64,000 nucleotides of DNA from Rhizobium sp. SEMIA4064 (GCF_003025035.1 NZ_PYJN01000022.1:124001-188000), one strand, 5' to 3'. Counted from the first letter of the stretch, positions 37,991 to 46,998 are shown. The notes: generated by a model from the sequence alone, not told the origin. Made by a program: numbers and translations.

Positions 37991-38156
37991 CCCTCGTGGT
38001 TCGAGGCTCCAGCCCCCCTTCGGCAGGCTCAGGGCACTTCCGCACCTCACCAGGAGGGCTGATCTTCGCCGCCCTGCGCAAGAGGCACTCCACCTCATGG
38101 TGAGGTGCTCTGTTGCCGAAGCCTTGGCGCAGGCAATAGGGCCTCGAACCACGAGG
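37991..38156. repeat. Rhizobial intergenic mosaic repeat with 16-bp terminal inverted repeats
   Basis: CCTCGTGGTTCGAGGC (37992-38007) and GCCTCGAACCACGAGG (38141-38156) are perfect complements and bound the element. Inside are an internal palindrome (CACCTCA at 38091-38097 with TGAGGTG at 38101-38107) and other GC-rich hairpin-forming stretches. It resembles the RIME-type mosaic elements found between rhizobial genes. It sits between the convergent ccmG and DUF2585 stops. A 20-bp stretch, 19/20 the same as 37991-38010, recurs at 63795-63814. Confidence 0.72.
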
Positions 38157-38178
38157 TGGCCACGGGTTCAAAGTTCTC

Positions 38179-38769
38179 TTAAAGCCCACCCTGCCAGGTC
38201 TTGATCGCATCGATCGGCCAGACCAGCATGATGATGTTCAGCGTGAGATTGTCGCGGATCAGCCAGCCGGTGAGCAGCTCGAAGAAGATGGCGATCACGA
38301 TGGTCAGCGCCACCGGCGCGCGCCATGCGAACAGGAAGCCGACGACCATGAACACCGCGTCCATCGCCGAGTTCAGGATGCTGTCGCCGAAATAGTCGAG
38401 CGAGATCGTCGCCGTGCGGTAGCGGTTGATGATGATCGGCGAGTTCTCGAGCAGCTCCCAGCCGGATTCGATCAACATGGCGACGAACAGGCGCATCGAC
38501 AGCGGCTTGCGGCGCATGATTAGATGCGTCAGCCCGAAGAACAGGAAGCCGTGAATGATGTGCGACGGCGTATACCAGTCGGCGATATGCTGCGAATTGC
38601 CGCTGGATTTCACGACGGGTTCGAAGAGCTTGACATAGCCGCAGGTGCAGATCGGCACCCGGCCCATCATATATTCCGCAACGATCTGGACTAGCAGGAC
38701 CATCGCGCAGGCAATGAACCAGAAGCTTTGCTGCCGATAGCGATTTTCGGCGTCCGTAAGCGTCGTCAT
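38179..38769 (-). CDS. DUF2585 (UPF0314) membrane protein
   Basis: A 196-residue protein with four or five hydrophobic helices. The conserved segment around [20 protein letters not shown], the [16 protein letters not shown] region and [17 protein letters not shown] mark the DUF2585 family of alphaproteobacteria. The function is unknown. Its start overlaps the yciB stop by four bases, so it belongs to the dapF-mtaB-ftsY-yciB run. Confidence 0.88.
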   Translation of the reverse strand: MTTLTDAENRYRQQSFWFIACAMVLLVQIVAEYMMGRVPICTCGYVKLFEPVVKSSGNSQHIADWYTPSHIIHGFLFFGLTHLIMRRKPLSMRLFVAMLIESGWELLENSPIIINRYRTATISLDYFGDSILNSAMDAVFMVVGFLFAWRAPVALTIVIAIFFELLTGWLIRDNLTLNIIMLVWPIDAIKTWQGGL

Positions 38770-39503
38770 TCTTCGGTTTCCGCCGGCGGATTGACCGTGT
38801 GCTTCATGATCAGCGGCATCTGCGACAAGGTGAAGATGATGGTGATCGGCATCGTGCCCCAGACCTTGAAGAGCACCCAGAGATTATCCGCGGCTTTCAC
38901 ATCGGGCAGATAGTACCAGTTCGATCCACGCCAGACGACTTCGTTAAGCACGGCGAGAAACAGGAAGAAGATGCCCCAGCGCAGTGTGAGCTTGCGCCAG
39001 CCTTCGCTATCCAACTGGAAGGCAGCATTGAAGACATAGCCGAGCAGCGATCTGCCGAAGGCGAGCCCGCCGAGCAGCACCACGCCGAACAGGGCGTTGA
39101 TGATGGTCGGCTTCATCTTGATGAAGGTCTCGTTCTGCAGATAGATGCCGAGCGCGCCGAAGGTGACGACGACGATGCCGGAGACGAATGGCATCAGCGG
39201 CAGATGGCCGAGCATGATCTTCGAGACGACGAGCGAGGTCACAGTCGCCGCCATGAACAGGGCGGTTGCGACGAAGAGCGGACCGCCCAGCGCCGAGAGC
39301 GCCGGGAAATGCTGCACCAGCCAGTCGCCACGCAGATTGCCGAAGAAGAAGACGAGCAGCGGCCCGAGTTCCAGCACCAGCTTCAGCAGCGGATGATGCT
39401 TGTCGGCAGCACTTGGGGTCAGATCACTGTCGCTGGTCGTCATTGCGGCACTCTCACTGTCATCGGATTTGGCACTGTCATCGAATTTGGTCTTGTCGTT
39501 CAT
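38766..39503 (-). CDS. yciB: Intracellular septation protein A / inner-membrane protein YciB
   Basis: A 245-residue protein with a polar N-terminus and five or six membrane helices. The hallmarks are [39 protein letters not shown] and [23 protein letters not shown] (read in parts). YciB/IspZ affects cell-envelope and division processes. It overlaps ftsY by four bases and DUF2585 by four bases, consistent with one operon. Confidence 0.93.
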   Translation of the reverse strand: MNDKTKFDDSAKSDDSESAAMTTSDSDLTPSAADKHHPLLKLVLELGPLLVFFFGNLRGDWLVQHFPALSALGGPLFVATALFMAATVTSLVVSKIMLGHLPLMPFVSGIVVVTFGALGIYLQNETFIKMKPTIINALFGVVLLGGLAFGRSLLGYVFNAAFQLDSEGWRKLTLRWGIFFLFLAVLNEVVWRGSNWYYLPDVKAADNLWVLFKVWGTMPITIIFTLSQMPLIMKHTVNPPAETEE

Positions 39504-41005
39504 TGACCGATCCCGGCGATGGCATGGGCAAAATCCTCAGCCTCGAACGGCTCGAGATCGTCTACACCCTCGCCGACGCCGATGAAATAGACCGGCAGCT
39601 TGTGCTTGGCCGAGATGGCTACGAGGATACCGCCGCGCGCCGTACCGTCGAGCTTGGTCATGATCAGGCCGTTGACCCCTGCGACATTGCGGAAGATTTC
39701 CACCTGATTCAACGCATTCTGGCCGGTGGTCGCATCCAGCGTTTGCAGAACGGTATGCGGCGCGTCGGGATCGAGCTTGCCGAGCACGCGGACGATCTTT
39801 TCCAGCTCCGCCATCAGCTCCGCCTTGTTCTGCAGGCGGCCGGCGGTGTCGATGATCAGCACGTCGCTCTTGTTGGCCTTGGCCTGCTGGAAGGCATCGA
39901 AGGCAAGACCGGCGGCATCGGCGCCGAGCTTGGTGCCGATGAATTCCGACTTGGTGCGGTCGGCCCAGATCTTCAACTGCTCGATGGCCGCGGCGCGGAA
40001 CGTATCGCCGGCGGCCACCATGACCTTCAAGCCCGCACCAGAAAGCTTCGCCGCCAGCTTGCCGATCGTCGTCGTCTTGCCGGTGCCGTTAACGCCGACG
40101 ATCAGGATGACATGCGGCTTATGACCGAGATCGAGCTGCAATGGCTTGGCGACCGGCTTCAGCACCTTGGCGATTTCCTGCGCCATGATCCGGCTGACAT
40201 CCTCGCCGGTCACATCCTTGCCGTAGCGTTCCGAAGCCAGCGTATCGGTGACCCGCATGGCGGTCTCGACGCCAAGATCGGCCTGGATCAACAGATCCTC
40301 CAAATCCTGCAGCGTCTGATCGTCCAGCTTGCGCTTGGTGAAAAGCGCCGTGATCTGGCCAGAGAGCTGTGACGAAGTGCGCGCAAGACCGGCGCGGAGG
40401 CGCTGGAACCACGAAAGCTTCTGCTTGGGGGCTTCCGGAATGGGAGCTGGAGCGGGCGCGGCGGTGGAGAAGCCTTTAGGGAGGATGGGGGATTCGGTGT
40501 TTTCCGATGGAGGTTGCGAGTCTGTTGGAGATTCTGTGCTTTCCGACGAGAACTCCGAGTTTGTCGAGCCTGCGTCACCCCCCTCCGTCCTATTGGACAT
40601 CTCTCCCTTAAGGGGGGAGATCGTTTCGGAGGCGGTCTCGTCAGACTCATCACCAACTTCAGTCGCCACAGGATACTCTGCCGTAGCAGCTTTCTCAGCC
40701 TCGATCACCTGAGCATTCAACGAAATGCGCAAGTCGTCTTCTGCTTGCGTATCGGCCCGCTCGTCTTGTTCGGAAGGCGCATCACTCTCCAAACGATCTC
40801 CCCCCTTGAGGGGGAGATGTCCCGAAGGGACAGAGGGGGGTGACGCAGGCTCGACAAACTCGGAATGAACGGAAGGCTCCGCAGCAGGCGCCTCTTGCTC
40901 CGGAACGGGCGTTTCAACCTTCGTCGAATCCTCGACGGGCGCCTGTTCTTCCGTCGGCTTTTCGCGGCCGAAGGTGAAGACTTTTTTGATGAAATTGAGC
41001 GCCAT
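39500..41005 (-). CDS. ftsY: Signal recognition particle receptor FtsY
   Basis: The 501-residue SRP receptor works with Ffh (encoded at 45401) to bring ribosomes to the membrane. The C-terminal NG domain, from about residue 200, has [31 protein letters not shown] and [15 protein letters not shown]. The N-terminal A domain is acidic and unusually long, about 190 residues. It contains two copies of one repeat in opposite orientation (see 40554-40626 and 40791-40864). The protein starts [10 protein letters not shown] with membrane-binding potential, 23 bases after mtaB. Confidence 0.95.
   Translation of the reverse strand: MALNFIKKVFTFGREKPTEEQAPVEDSTKVETPVPEQEAPAAEPSVHSEFVEPASPPSVPSGHLPLKGGDRLESDAPSEQDERADTQAEDDLRISLNAQVIEAEKAATAEYPVATEVGDESDETASETISPLKGEMSNRTEGGDAGSTNSEFSSESTESPTDSQPPSENTESPILPKGFSTAAPAPAPIPEAPKQKLSWFQRLRAGLARTSSQLSGQITALFTKRKLDDQTLQDLEDLLIQADLGVETAMRVTDTLASERYGKDVTGEDVSRIMAQEIAKVLKPVAKPLQLDLGHKPHVILIVGVNGTGKTTTIGKLAAKLSGAGLKVMVAAGDTFRAAAIEQLKIWADRTKSEFIGTKLGADAAGLAFDAFQQAKANKSDVLIIDTAGRLQNKAELMAELEKIVRVLGKLDPDAPHTVLQTLDATTGQNALNQVEIFRNVAGVNGLIMTKLDGTARGGILVAISAKHKLPVYFIGVGEGVDDLEPFEAEDFAHAIAGIGQ
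40554..40626. repeat. Palindromic repeat inside ftsY, arm 1
   Basis: A ~73-bp sequence that is nearly the reverse complement of 40791-40864. Shared parts include TCCGAGTTTGTCGAGCCTGC and GTCACCCCCCTC at one end, and a GGGGGGAGATCGTTT-type end at the other. A C-rich/G-rich inner palindrome (TCTCCCTTAAGGGGGGAGA) is present. In frame on the minus strand it codes for [20 protein letters not shown] and STNSEF. Confidence 0.82.
40791..40864. repeat. Palindromic repeat inside ftsY, arm 2
   Basis: The second copy, in opposite orientation, 164 bases from the first. It begins AAACGATCTCCCCCTTGAGG and ends GGCTCGACAAACTCGGA. The inner stem TCTCCCCCTTGAGGGGGAGA is perfect bar one pair. On the ftsY strand it codes for [20 protein letters not shown] and GGDR. 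The inner palindromes match a dispersed short repeat seen in rhizobia. Confidence 0.82.
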
Positions 41006-41028
41006 GAAAATTCCGTGAGCGAGTAGGA

Positions 41029-42303
41029 TCAGGCCGCGTCGGCGGCCGCAAGTTGCATGTCGAGATGCTTGCCATTGTGGCCGGTGATCGCCACCTGCAC
41101 AAGGTCGCGCGGCCTGAGGCTTGGGGCTGCGACAAGCGTGAAGTTTTCCGTATGCGCCAGCCCGTTATTCTCCACAAGCAGCCATTGCCGCGTGCCGACC
41201 ATGGAGTCGAGATGGGACTGATGCAGCTTTTGTCCAGCCAAGCGCAGCCGTGCAGCGCGTTGCTTGATCAACGCGCGGTCGAGCTGCGGCATCCGAGCGG
41301 CCGGCGTACCGGGACGCGGGCTGTAGGGAAAGACATGCAGATGCGCAATGCCAACCTCTTCCGCCAGACTGACGGCGTTTTCGAACATCGCGTCCGTTTC
41401 GGTCGGAAAACCGGCGATCATATCGGCGCCAAAGCTCATCTCCGACCGAAGACGGCGAGCATCCTCGATAAAACGGATAGCATCGGCGCGTGAATGCCGC
41501 CGCTTCATCCGCTTCAGGATCATGTCGTCGCCATGCTGCAGCGACAGATGCAGATGCGGCATGAAGCGCGGCTCGTCGGCGATCAGATCCATCAGATGTT
41601 GGTCGGCCTCGATGCTGTCGATCGAGGATAGCCGCAGGCGGCGGATCTCGGGAACCTGCTTCAGCAGCGTCTTTGCCAAGAGGCCGAGCGTCGGCGTTCC
41701 CGGCAGGTCGGCGCCGTAACTGGTGGCATCGACGCCGGTCAGAACGATCTCGCGGTAACCGCTTTCGACGAGATTGCGCGCTTGGCTCACCACCGCACCC
41801 ATCGGCACGGATCGCGAATTGCCGCGGCCATAGGGGATGATGCAGAAGGTGCAGCGATGGTCGCAACCGTTCTGTACCTGAATGAAGGCGCGTACGTGCC
41901 CGTCGATATGCCTGATCATCTGCGGCGCGGTCGCGCGCACGCTCATGATGTCGTTGACGCGCAGCTTCTCTTCGGCTGAAACGCCGAAATCCGGCAGGGA
42001 ACGATAGGAAGCACTCGTCAGCTTCTCCTCGTTGCCGAGCACGGCATCCACTTCAGCCATTTCGGCGAAAGCATGTTTTTCTGTCTGCGCGGCGCAGCCG
42101 GTGACGATGATGCGAGCATGCGGATTGTCGCGCCGCGCGCGGCGGATCGCCTGGCGCGCCTGTCGCACGGCCTCGCCGGTGACGGCGCAGGTATTGACCA
42201 GGATGGCATTATTGAGCCCCGCGGCTTCCGCCTGCGACCTCATCACTTCGGATTCATAGGTGTTGAGACGGCAGCCGAAGGTGATGACCTCGACCCCGCT
42301 CAC
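41029..42303 (-). CDS. mtaB: tRNA t6A37 methylthiotransferase MtaB
   Basis: A 424-residue methylthiotransferase that converts t6A37 to ms2t6A37 in tRNA. The UPF0004 part begins [18 protein letters not shown] with a first cluster cysteine. The radical-SAM motif [19 protein letters not shown] is intact, and a C-terminal TRAM domain ends the protein. The GTG start at 42303 overlaps the dapF stop (GTGA), giving the proper family N-terminus; an upstream frame extension to 42378 runs inside dapF and is not real. Confidence 0.93.
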   Translation of the reverse strand: MSGVEVITFGCRLNTYESEVMRSQAEAAGLNNAILVNTCAVTGEAVRQARQAIRRARRDNPHARIIVTGCAAQTEKHAFAEMAEVDAVLGNEEKLTSASYRSLPDFGVSAEEKLRVNDIMSVRATAPQMIRHIDGHVRAFIQVQNGCDHRCTFCIIPYGRGNSRSVPMGAVVSQARNLVESGYREIVLTGVDATSYGADLPGTPTLGLLAKTLLKQVPEIRRLRLSSIDSIEADQHLMDLIADEPRFMPHLHLSLQHGDDMILKRMKRRHSRADAIRFIEDARRLRSEMSFGADMIAGFPTETDAMFENAVSLAEEVGIAHLHVFPYSPRPGTPAARMPQLDRALIKQRAARLRLAGQKLHQSHLDSMVGTRQWLLVENNGLAHTENFTLVAAPSLRPRDLVQVAITGHNGKHLDMQLAAADAA

Positions 42304-43205
42304 CGCGCCTGAGCCCCCTGCTCCTGATCGCGTGCCCAGCTCCCCGTTACGGGATCGACGACACCAGACCATTCCCATTCCGCCGGACCGGTCATGACGA
42401 CGTGATCGTCACTTTCCCGCCATTCGATGGTGAGCTGGCTCGGCGCAGGAGCAGAGGCGACGTCGATCGTCACCTTGCGGCCGGTGCGGCCGGTGCGCGC
42501 CGAACTGACGGCGGCCGAACAGGCGGCCGAGCCGCAAGCAAGCGTCAGCCCCGCGCCGCGCTCCCAGGTGCGCGTGCGCAGCGTGGTCGGCGAAAGCACC
42601 TGCGCCAAGGTGATATTGGCGCGCTCGGGAAACATCGGATGGTTTTCGAGCAGCGGTCCAAAGCGGGCGAGATCGTAAGACATCGGGTCCTTGTCGACCC
42701 AGAAGATCGCATGCGGATTGCCCATCGACATGGCCGAAGGCGAATGCAGGACAGGATTGTCGATCGGCCCGATCTGCAGCTCGATACGGCGCGTATCGGC
42801 GAATTCCTCGGCGAGCGGGATCTTGTCCCAGGCGAAGACCGGCTTACCCATATCGACCGAAATCGTGCCGTCCTCGTGCTCGACGGCATTCAGAATGCCG
42901 GCGACCGTTTGGAAGGTGAATATCTTCTTGCCGGTCTCGGCGGCCAGCGCCTGCACGACGCAGCGCGTACCATTGCCGCAGGCCTGCGCCTTGGTGCCAT
43001 CGGAATTCAGAATATCGATCCAGGCGTCGGTGCCTTGCGCCTTCGGGTCGTGGATCGCCATGATCTGATCGAACTCAGTGGCCGGATCGGCATTCAGCGC
43101 AATCGCCGCCGCCGCTGTCACCACATCTTTCCGGCCACGCATGTCGACAACCAGGATCTTGTTGCCAAGCCCGTTCATCCGCGCGAATTCGACCGTATTG
43201 CTCAT
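42300..43205 (-). CDS. dapF: Diaminopimelate epimerase
   Basis: The 301-residue enzyme converts LL- to meso-diaminopimelate for lysine and peptidoglycan. The two catalytic cysteines are visible in [17 protein letters not shown] and [17 protein letters not shown]. The start [17 protein letters not shown] at 43205 matches the family; the open frame to 43394 has no homology. It leads the dapF-mtaB-ftsY-yciB-DUF2585 run, with overlaps or short gaps throughout. Confidence 0.95.
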   Translation of the reverse strand: MSNTVEFARMNGLGNKILVVDMRGRKDVVTAAAAIALNADPATEFDQIMAIHDPKAQGTDAWIDILNSDGTKAQACGNGTRCVVQALAAETGKKIFTFQTVAGILNAVEHEDGTISVDMGKPVFAWDKIPLAEEFADTRRIELQIGPIDNPVLHSPSAMSMGNPHAIFWVDKDPMSYDLARFGPLLENHPMFPERANITLAQVLSPTTLRTRTWERGAGLTLACGSAACSAAVSSARTGRTGRKVTIDVASAPAPSQLTIEWRESDDHVVMTGPAEWEWSGVVDPVTGSWARDQEQGAQAR

Positions 43206-43469
43206 GCTGGTATGTCCGTCAGTGTTTTCGAGCTGTATATGGCGGAAATGCGGGGGAATTACCAGTGGCATGATGACTCCCTCTGCCCATCTGCGAGGAG
43301 AGGGCCCACACATTGGCGCAAAGTGCAAGAGACGGCCTTGTCTGGCTGGCAATGTTTCGCCTTCCACCACCACGGGCCGCAACGCAAGCTGCACGAGACC
43401 TCCTTTTCTCCTTTACTTACTTAAATTACTATTTTAACTTTCAATTGCGGACTATCAAAGGAGGCCTGC

Positions 43470-43886
43470 ATGACAGAACTGCGGACTATTGAAATTGACT
43501 TCGACGTGCATAAACGGATCGAGCTAGCGCGACAAAGTTTTGCTGAAACGCCTAACACCGTGCTTCGGCGCCTGCTCCAAATCGAAGGCCAAGCGCATGC
43601 CACCCAAGTCACACCTAGTGGAAGCCGTCCTTGGGCAAGCAAAGGCGTCACACTACCACACGGCACCGAACTACGGATGGAATACAATGGCCGCGTTCAT
43701 ACGGGCATCATTCAAAACGGGGCATGGATGGTCGAAGGGGATCGGTACACCAGCCCTTCTGCGGCGGCCGGCGGTGTCGCTCTAACAAAAGACGATAAGC
43801 GAACTAACCTTGACGGTTGGAAGTACTGGCACATAAGGCGGCCGGAAGAAGCAAAGTGGATCGCTATCAGCTCACTCCGACGCTAA
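43470..43886 (+). CDS. Small protein with SeqA-N-like ribbon-helix-helix and RAMA-like domain
   Basis: A 138-residue protein. The N-terminus TIEIDFDVHKRIELARQSF...NTVLRRLLQ (residues 6-38) looks like the SeqA N-terminal or RHH fold, a dimerisation/DNA-binding element. The C-terminal half (about 56-138) looks like a RAMA domain (linked to restriction and methylation systems): GVTLPHGTELRMEY, RYTSPSAAAGGVAL, and GWKYWHIRRPEE. AAAGGAGG lies before the ATG, so expression is likely strong. The gene sits in an island with less G/C at third positions than the flanks. No partner methylase or nuclease is present nearby. I infer DNA recognition; target and role are unknown. Confidence 0.72.
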   Translation: MTELRTIEIDFDVHKRIELARQSFAETPNTVLRRLLQIEGQAHATQVTPSGSRPWASKGVTLPHGTELRMEYNGRVHTGIIQNGAWMVEGDRYTSPSAAAGGVALTKDDKRTNLDGWKYWHIRRPEEAKWIAISSLRR

Positions 43887-44179
43887 GCAGCTTCGAAGGC
43901 AAGGAGCATCGAGATATCTCGTTTTGGCGAACTCGCGTCACTGATAAAGAATACAAAGCTCCTATCTGCTGGCACTACAGTGATGATCTAAACGGTTGGG
44001 CAGGCGATCGTTCCAATCCAACTCCTCCCCACATCACTGTCAAAGTGTTTGGTCTTAAACCATCGGCACATCGAACACTTCCCCCGCTCTCAGCGGTCGG
44101 AACCGATCCGCTTCCACGCCCTCGGCCTTCAGGGCCGCGTCCAGCGCGTGAACCGGCGCATCGATCGCCTCGTCGGTGA
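43856..44179 (+). CDS. Possible small ORF overlapping the RHH-RAMA gene
   Basis: A weakly supported frame starting at GTG 43856 with GGAAG upstream, overlapping the previous gene by 31 bases. The N-terminal half (RDISFWRTRVTDKEYKAP, then CWHYSDDLNGWAGDRS) looks protein-like. The last 40 codons run antisense to the MBL gene and are Pro/Arg rich, so the natural protein probably ended differently or is a fragment. I cannot assign a family. Sequence at 43910-43921 (CGAGATATCTCG plus TTTT) may be a weak terminator instead. Confidence 0.28.
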   Translation: MDRYQLTPTLSSFEGKEHRDISFWRTRVTDKEYKAPICWHYSDDLNGWAGDRSNPTPPHITVKVFGLKPSAHRTLPPLSAVGTDPLPRPRPSGPRPAREPAHRSPRR

Positions 44180-45074
44180 GCTGGAAGGTCGCGAAATGGT
44201 GGCCGGCGACGTGGGCGGCGTTGCAGAGCTTCATGCCCTTGACCGCTTCTTCCGGATTCTGATGCTGGCCCTTCATGAACCAGCGCGGTTCGTAGGCGCC
44301 GAAAGGCAGGATGGCGAGGCGGAAGCTGCCGTGTTTTTGCCGCGCGGCCTCATAATTCAAGCCGCCATGAAAGCCGGTATCGCCAATATGGTAGATCTTG
44401 CCGGCAGGCGTCGTGATGACGAAAGCGGCCCAGAGCGCCATGCGACGGTCGCCGGCGCCACGCGCCGACCAGTGATGGCAAGGCTCGGCATCGACCGTCA
44501 CCTTGTCGGCAATGGCGATGCGATCGCCCCAATCCATTGTCGTGATCTGGGCACCGGGCGCCCCACGGCGGATAACGGCATCGTTGCCGAGCGGCGTGAG
44601 GATTTTTGGCGCGTGCGTCTCGTGCAGCCGCTTCAGCGTCGCGAGATCGAGATGATCATAGTGATTGTGCGAGACCAGCACGAGATCGATCGGCGGCAGG
44701 TCTTCGAAGCGGATACCGGGCGGAACCGCCCGTTTGGGGCCGATGAAGGTGAAAGGGCTCACGCGTTCCGACCACACAGGATCGGTCAATATATTGAGAC
44801 CGGCCGCCTGGATCAGCATCGAGGCATGGCCGATCATGGTGACCCGCAAGACGTCGCCGAAAACACGCCTGTCGGGCCTGGCCGGCGGAAACAGGCTGAC
44901 GACCGGACGAGGCCAACGCGCCCGCCCGCCGCCAAGTTTCCATTTCAACAGGTCACTAAGACCACCCGGTTCCACGCCGCCCGGATTAAAGAAGCGTAGC
45001 CCGTCGAAGTGATCGGAGATTGGACCTTGATAATAGGGGTTCGATGTCTTCCTGGAACCGGATCTATCTGTCAT
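44055..45074 (-). CDS. MBL-fold metal-dependent hydrolase, UlaG/NAPE-PLD-like
   Basis: A 339-residue metallo-beta-lactamase-fold enzyme. The metal motif is LVSHNHYDHLDLATL (HxHxDH), with further ligands in AEPCHHWSAR, YHIGDTGFHGG and VAGHHFATFQL. The N-terminal region (VTMIGHASMLIQAAGLNILT) is the group's first strand pair. It resembles the NAPE-PLD-like branch, which acts on phosphodiesters in lipids; the bacterial substrate is unknown. No signal peptide is evident. Confidence 0.88.
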   Translation of the reverse strand: MTDRSGSRKTSNPYYQGPISDHFDGLRFFNPGGVEPGGLSDLLKWKLGGGRARWPRPVVSLFPPARPDRRVFGDVLRVTMIGHASMLIQAAGLNILTDPVWSERVSPFTFIGPKRAVPPGIRFEDLPPIDLVLVSHNHYDHLDLATLKRLHETHAPKILTPLGNDAVIRRGAPGAQITTMDWGDRIAIADKVTVDAEPCHHWSARGAGDRRMALWAAFVITTPAGKIYHIGDTGFHGGLNYEAARQKHGSFRLAILPFGAYEPRWFMKGQHQNPEEAVKGMKLCNAAHVAGHHFATFQLTDEAIDAPVHALDAALKAEGVEADRFRPLRAGEVFDVPMV

Positions 45075-45155
45075 GAATACGCCGATGGATTTTTCTCTTG
45101 GCTGAGATGTGGGTTAAACATCAGGGTTTTGAAAGCCTTTCCGCCCTCTCGGCTT

Positions 45156-45297
45156 GACTTTCCCACCCGTTTCCTGTTTATCCCCACCAATCTGCGACGA
45201 GCACAAGCCTCCGAGCCACCGACCGGGACCCGTTAAGGTATAAAGAGATCCCGGAGGTCAACACCCGACAGCGCGATGCGCCCTCGGGTGCTTTTTG
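45156..45297 (+). promoter_or_regulatory. Promoter and terminator-bearing leader upstream of ffh
   Basis: TTGACT (45156-45161) and TTTATC (45179-45184) are spaced by 17 bases, a good sigma-70-type pair. Downstream, CACCCGA (45262-45268) pairs with TCGGGTG (45284-45290) around an inner hairpin GCGC-GAT-GCGC (45271-45281), followed by CTTTTT. An RNA of roughly 100 nt would end here, about 105 bases before the ffh ATG. CCTCCG (45208-45213) can pair with CGGAGG (45252-45257), so alternative folds exist. It could be an attenuator or a small RNA. Confidence 0.6.
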
Positions 45298-45400
45298 GCT
45301 TTGCGTCTTGTTTTCGTCATGGAAAAGCACGACGTTTTCGGGCGAGGAACCGCGCAAGTTGCGCAAGTCCAAATCCCAAGCGATCGATAAGGAAGAACTG

Positions 45401-46981
45401 ATGTTTGAAAACCTCCAGGACCGTCTTGGTTCCATTCTGAATGGACTGACTGGCCGCGGCGCGCTTTCGGAAGCCGATGTTTCCGCAGCACTTCGCGAGG
45501 TTCGCCGCGCGCTGTTGGAAGCCGACGTGGCGCTGGATGTCGTACGCTCCTTTACCGATCGCGTCCGTGAAAAGGCCGTAGGCGCCGAGATCCTGAAGTC
45601 GATCAAGCCCGGCCAGATGGTCGTCAAGATCGTCCATGACGAACTGATCGAAATGCTTGGCGGCGAAGGCGTCGGCATCGACCTCAACGCGCCGGCCCCG
45701 GTCGTCGTCATGATGGTCGGTCTGCAGGGCTCCGGTAAGACCACTACGACCGCCAAGATCGCCAGCCGCATGACGAGCCGCGACCGCAAGAAGGTCCTGA
45801 TGGCCTCGCTCGACACGCGCCGTCCGGCCGCGCAGGAGCAGTTGCGCCAGCTCGGTGTTCAGACGCGCGTCGACACCCTGCCGATCATCGCCGGCCAGTC
45901 GCCGACCGATATCGCAGCGCGCGCCGTGCAGGCCGCCAAGCTCGGCGGTCATGACATCGTCATCCTCGACACCGCCGGCCGTACGCATATCGACGAGCCG
46001 CTCATGGTCGAGATGGCGGATATCAAGAAGAAGTCCAATCCGCACGAAATCCTCCTGGTCGCCGATAGCTTGACCGGTCAGGACGCTGTCAATCTCGCCC
46101 GCAATTTCGACGAGCGCGTCGGCATCACCGGCCTCGTGCTGACCCGTATGGACGGCGACGGCCGCGGCGGTGCCGCCCTTTCGATGCGCGCTGTCACCGG
46201 CAAACCGATCAAGCTGATCGGTGTCGGCGAAAAGATGGGCGAGCTGGAAGAATTCCATCCCCGCCGTATCGCCGACCGTATCCTCGGCATGGGCGACATC
46301 GTCTCGCTGGTCGAGAAGGCGGCGGAGAATATCGACGCCGAGAAGGCGGCCGCCATGGCCGCCAAGATGGCCAAGGGCAAGTTCGATCTGAACGACCTGG
46401 CCGACCAGCTCAGGCAGATGCAGAAGATGGGCGGCATGGGCGGCATTATGGGCATGATGCCCGGCATGGCCGGCATGAAGGACAAGATGGCCGCTGCAGG
46501 CCTCAACGACAAGCTCTTCGGCCGCCAGCTTGCCATCATCTCCTCGATGACCAAGGCCGAGCGCGCCAATCCGGACCTCTTGAAGCATTCCCGCAAGAAG
46601 CGCATCGCTAGCGGCTCCGGCACCGATGCCGCCGACATCAACAAGCTTCTGAAGATGCACCGCCAGATGGCGGACATGATGAAGATGATGGGCGGCAAGG
46701 GCAAAGGCGGCATGATGAAGCAGCTTATGGGCGGCCTTGCCGGCAAGATGGGCCTCGGCGGCGGCATGGGCGGCATGCCTGACCTGTCGAACATCGATCC
46801 CAAGCAGTTGGAAGCCCTGCAGAAGCAGGCGGAAGCCGCTGGTCTCGGACGTCCCGGCGGTATGCCGGGCGGATTGTCCGGTCTTGGCGGCGGTGGCGGT
46901 TTGCCGGGTCTCGGCGGCGCCAAGCTCCCCGGCCTCGGCGGTGGTTTGCCGGGACTGCCCGGTTTGCCGAAGAAGAAGTGA
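45401..46981 (+). CDS. ffh: Signal recognition particle protein Ffh
   Basis: The 526-residue SRP GTPase recognises signal sequences of nascent membrane proteins with 4.5S RNA. GLQGSGKTTTTAKIASRM, DTRRPAAQEQL and LDTAGRTHIDEPLM mark the NG domain. The M domain has methionine-rich helices and SGSGTDAADINKLLKMHRQM, the RNA-binding motif. The C-terminal tail is unusually rich in Gly, Met, Leu and Pro (repeats of GLGGG-like units, about residues 440-526). GGAAG precedes the ATG at 45401. It is followed by a chorismate mutase gene. Confidence 0.97.
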   Translation: MFENLQDRLGSILNGLTGRGALSEADVSAALREVRRALLEADVALDVVRSFTDRVREKAVGAEILKSIKPGQMVVKIVHDELIEMLGGEGVGIDLNAPAPVVVMMVGLQGSGKTTTTAKIASRMTSRDRKKVLMASLDTRRPAAQEQLRQLGVQTRVDTLPIIAGQSPTDIAARAVQAAKLGGHDIVILDTAGRTHIDEPLMVEMADIKKKSNPHEILLVADSLTGQDAVNLARNFDERVGITGLVLTRMDGDGRGGAALSMRAVTGKPIKLIGVGEKMGELEEFHPRRIADRILGMGDIVSLVEKAAENIDAEKAAAMAAKMAKGKFDLNDLADQLRQMQKMGGMGGIMGMMPGMAGMKDKMAAAGLNDKLFGRQLAIISSMTKAERANPDLLKHSRKKRIASGSGTDAADINKLLKMHRQMADMMKMMGGKGKGGMMKQLMGGLAGKMGLGGGMGGMPDLSNIDPKQLEALQKQAEAAGLGRPGGMPGGLSGLGGGGGLPGLGGAKLPGLGGGLPGLPGLPKKK

Positions 46982-46998
46982 GAAGGATCGCAGACCCC

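Noticed and set aside
45180..45300. 4.5S SRP RNA gene upstream of ffh
   Set aside because: The hairpin and terminator are real, but the conserved SRP RNA core with GGAAGG-type tetraloop region was not found, so I kept it as leader/attenuator only.
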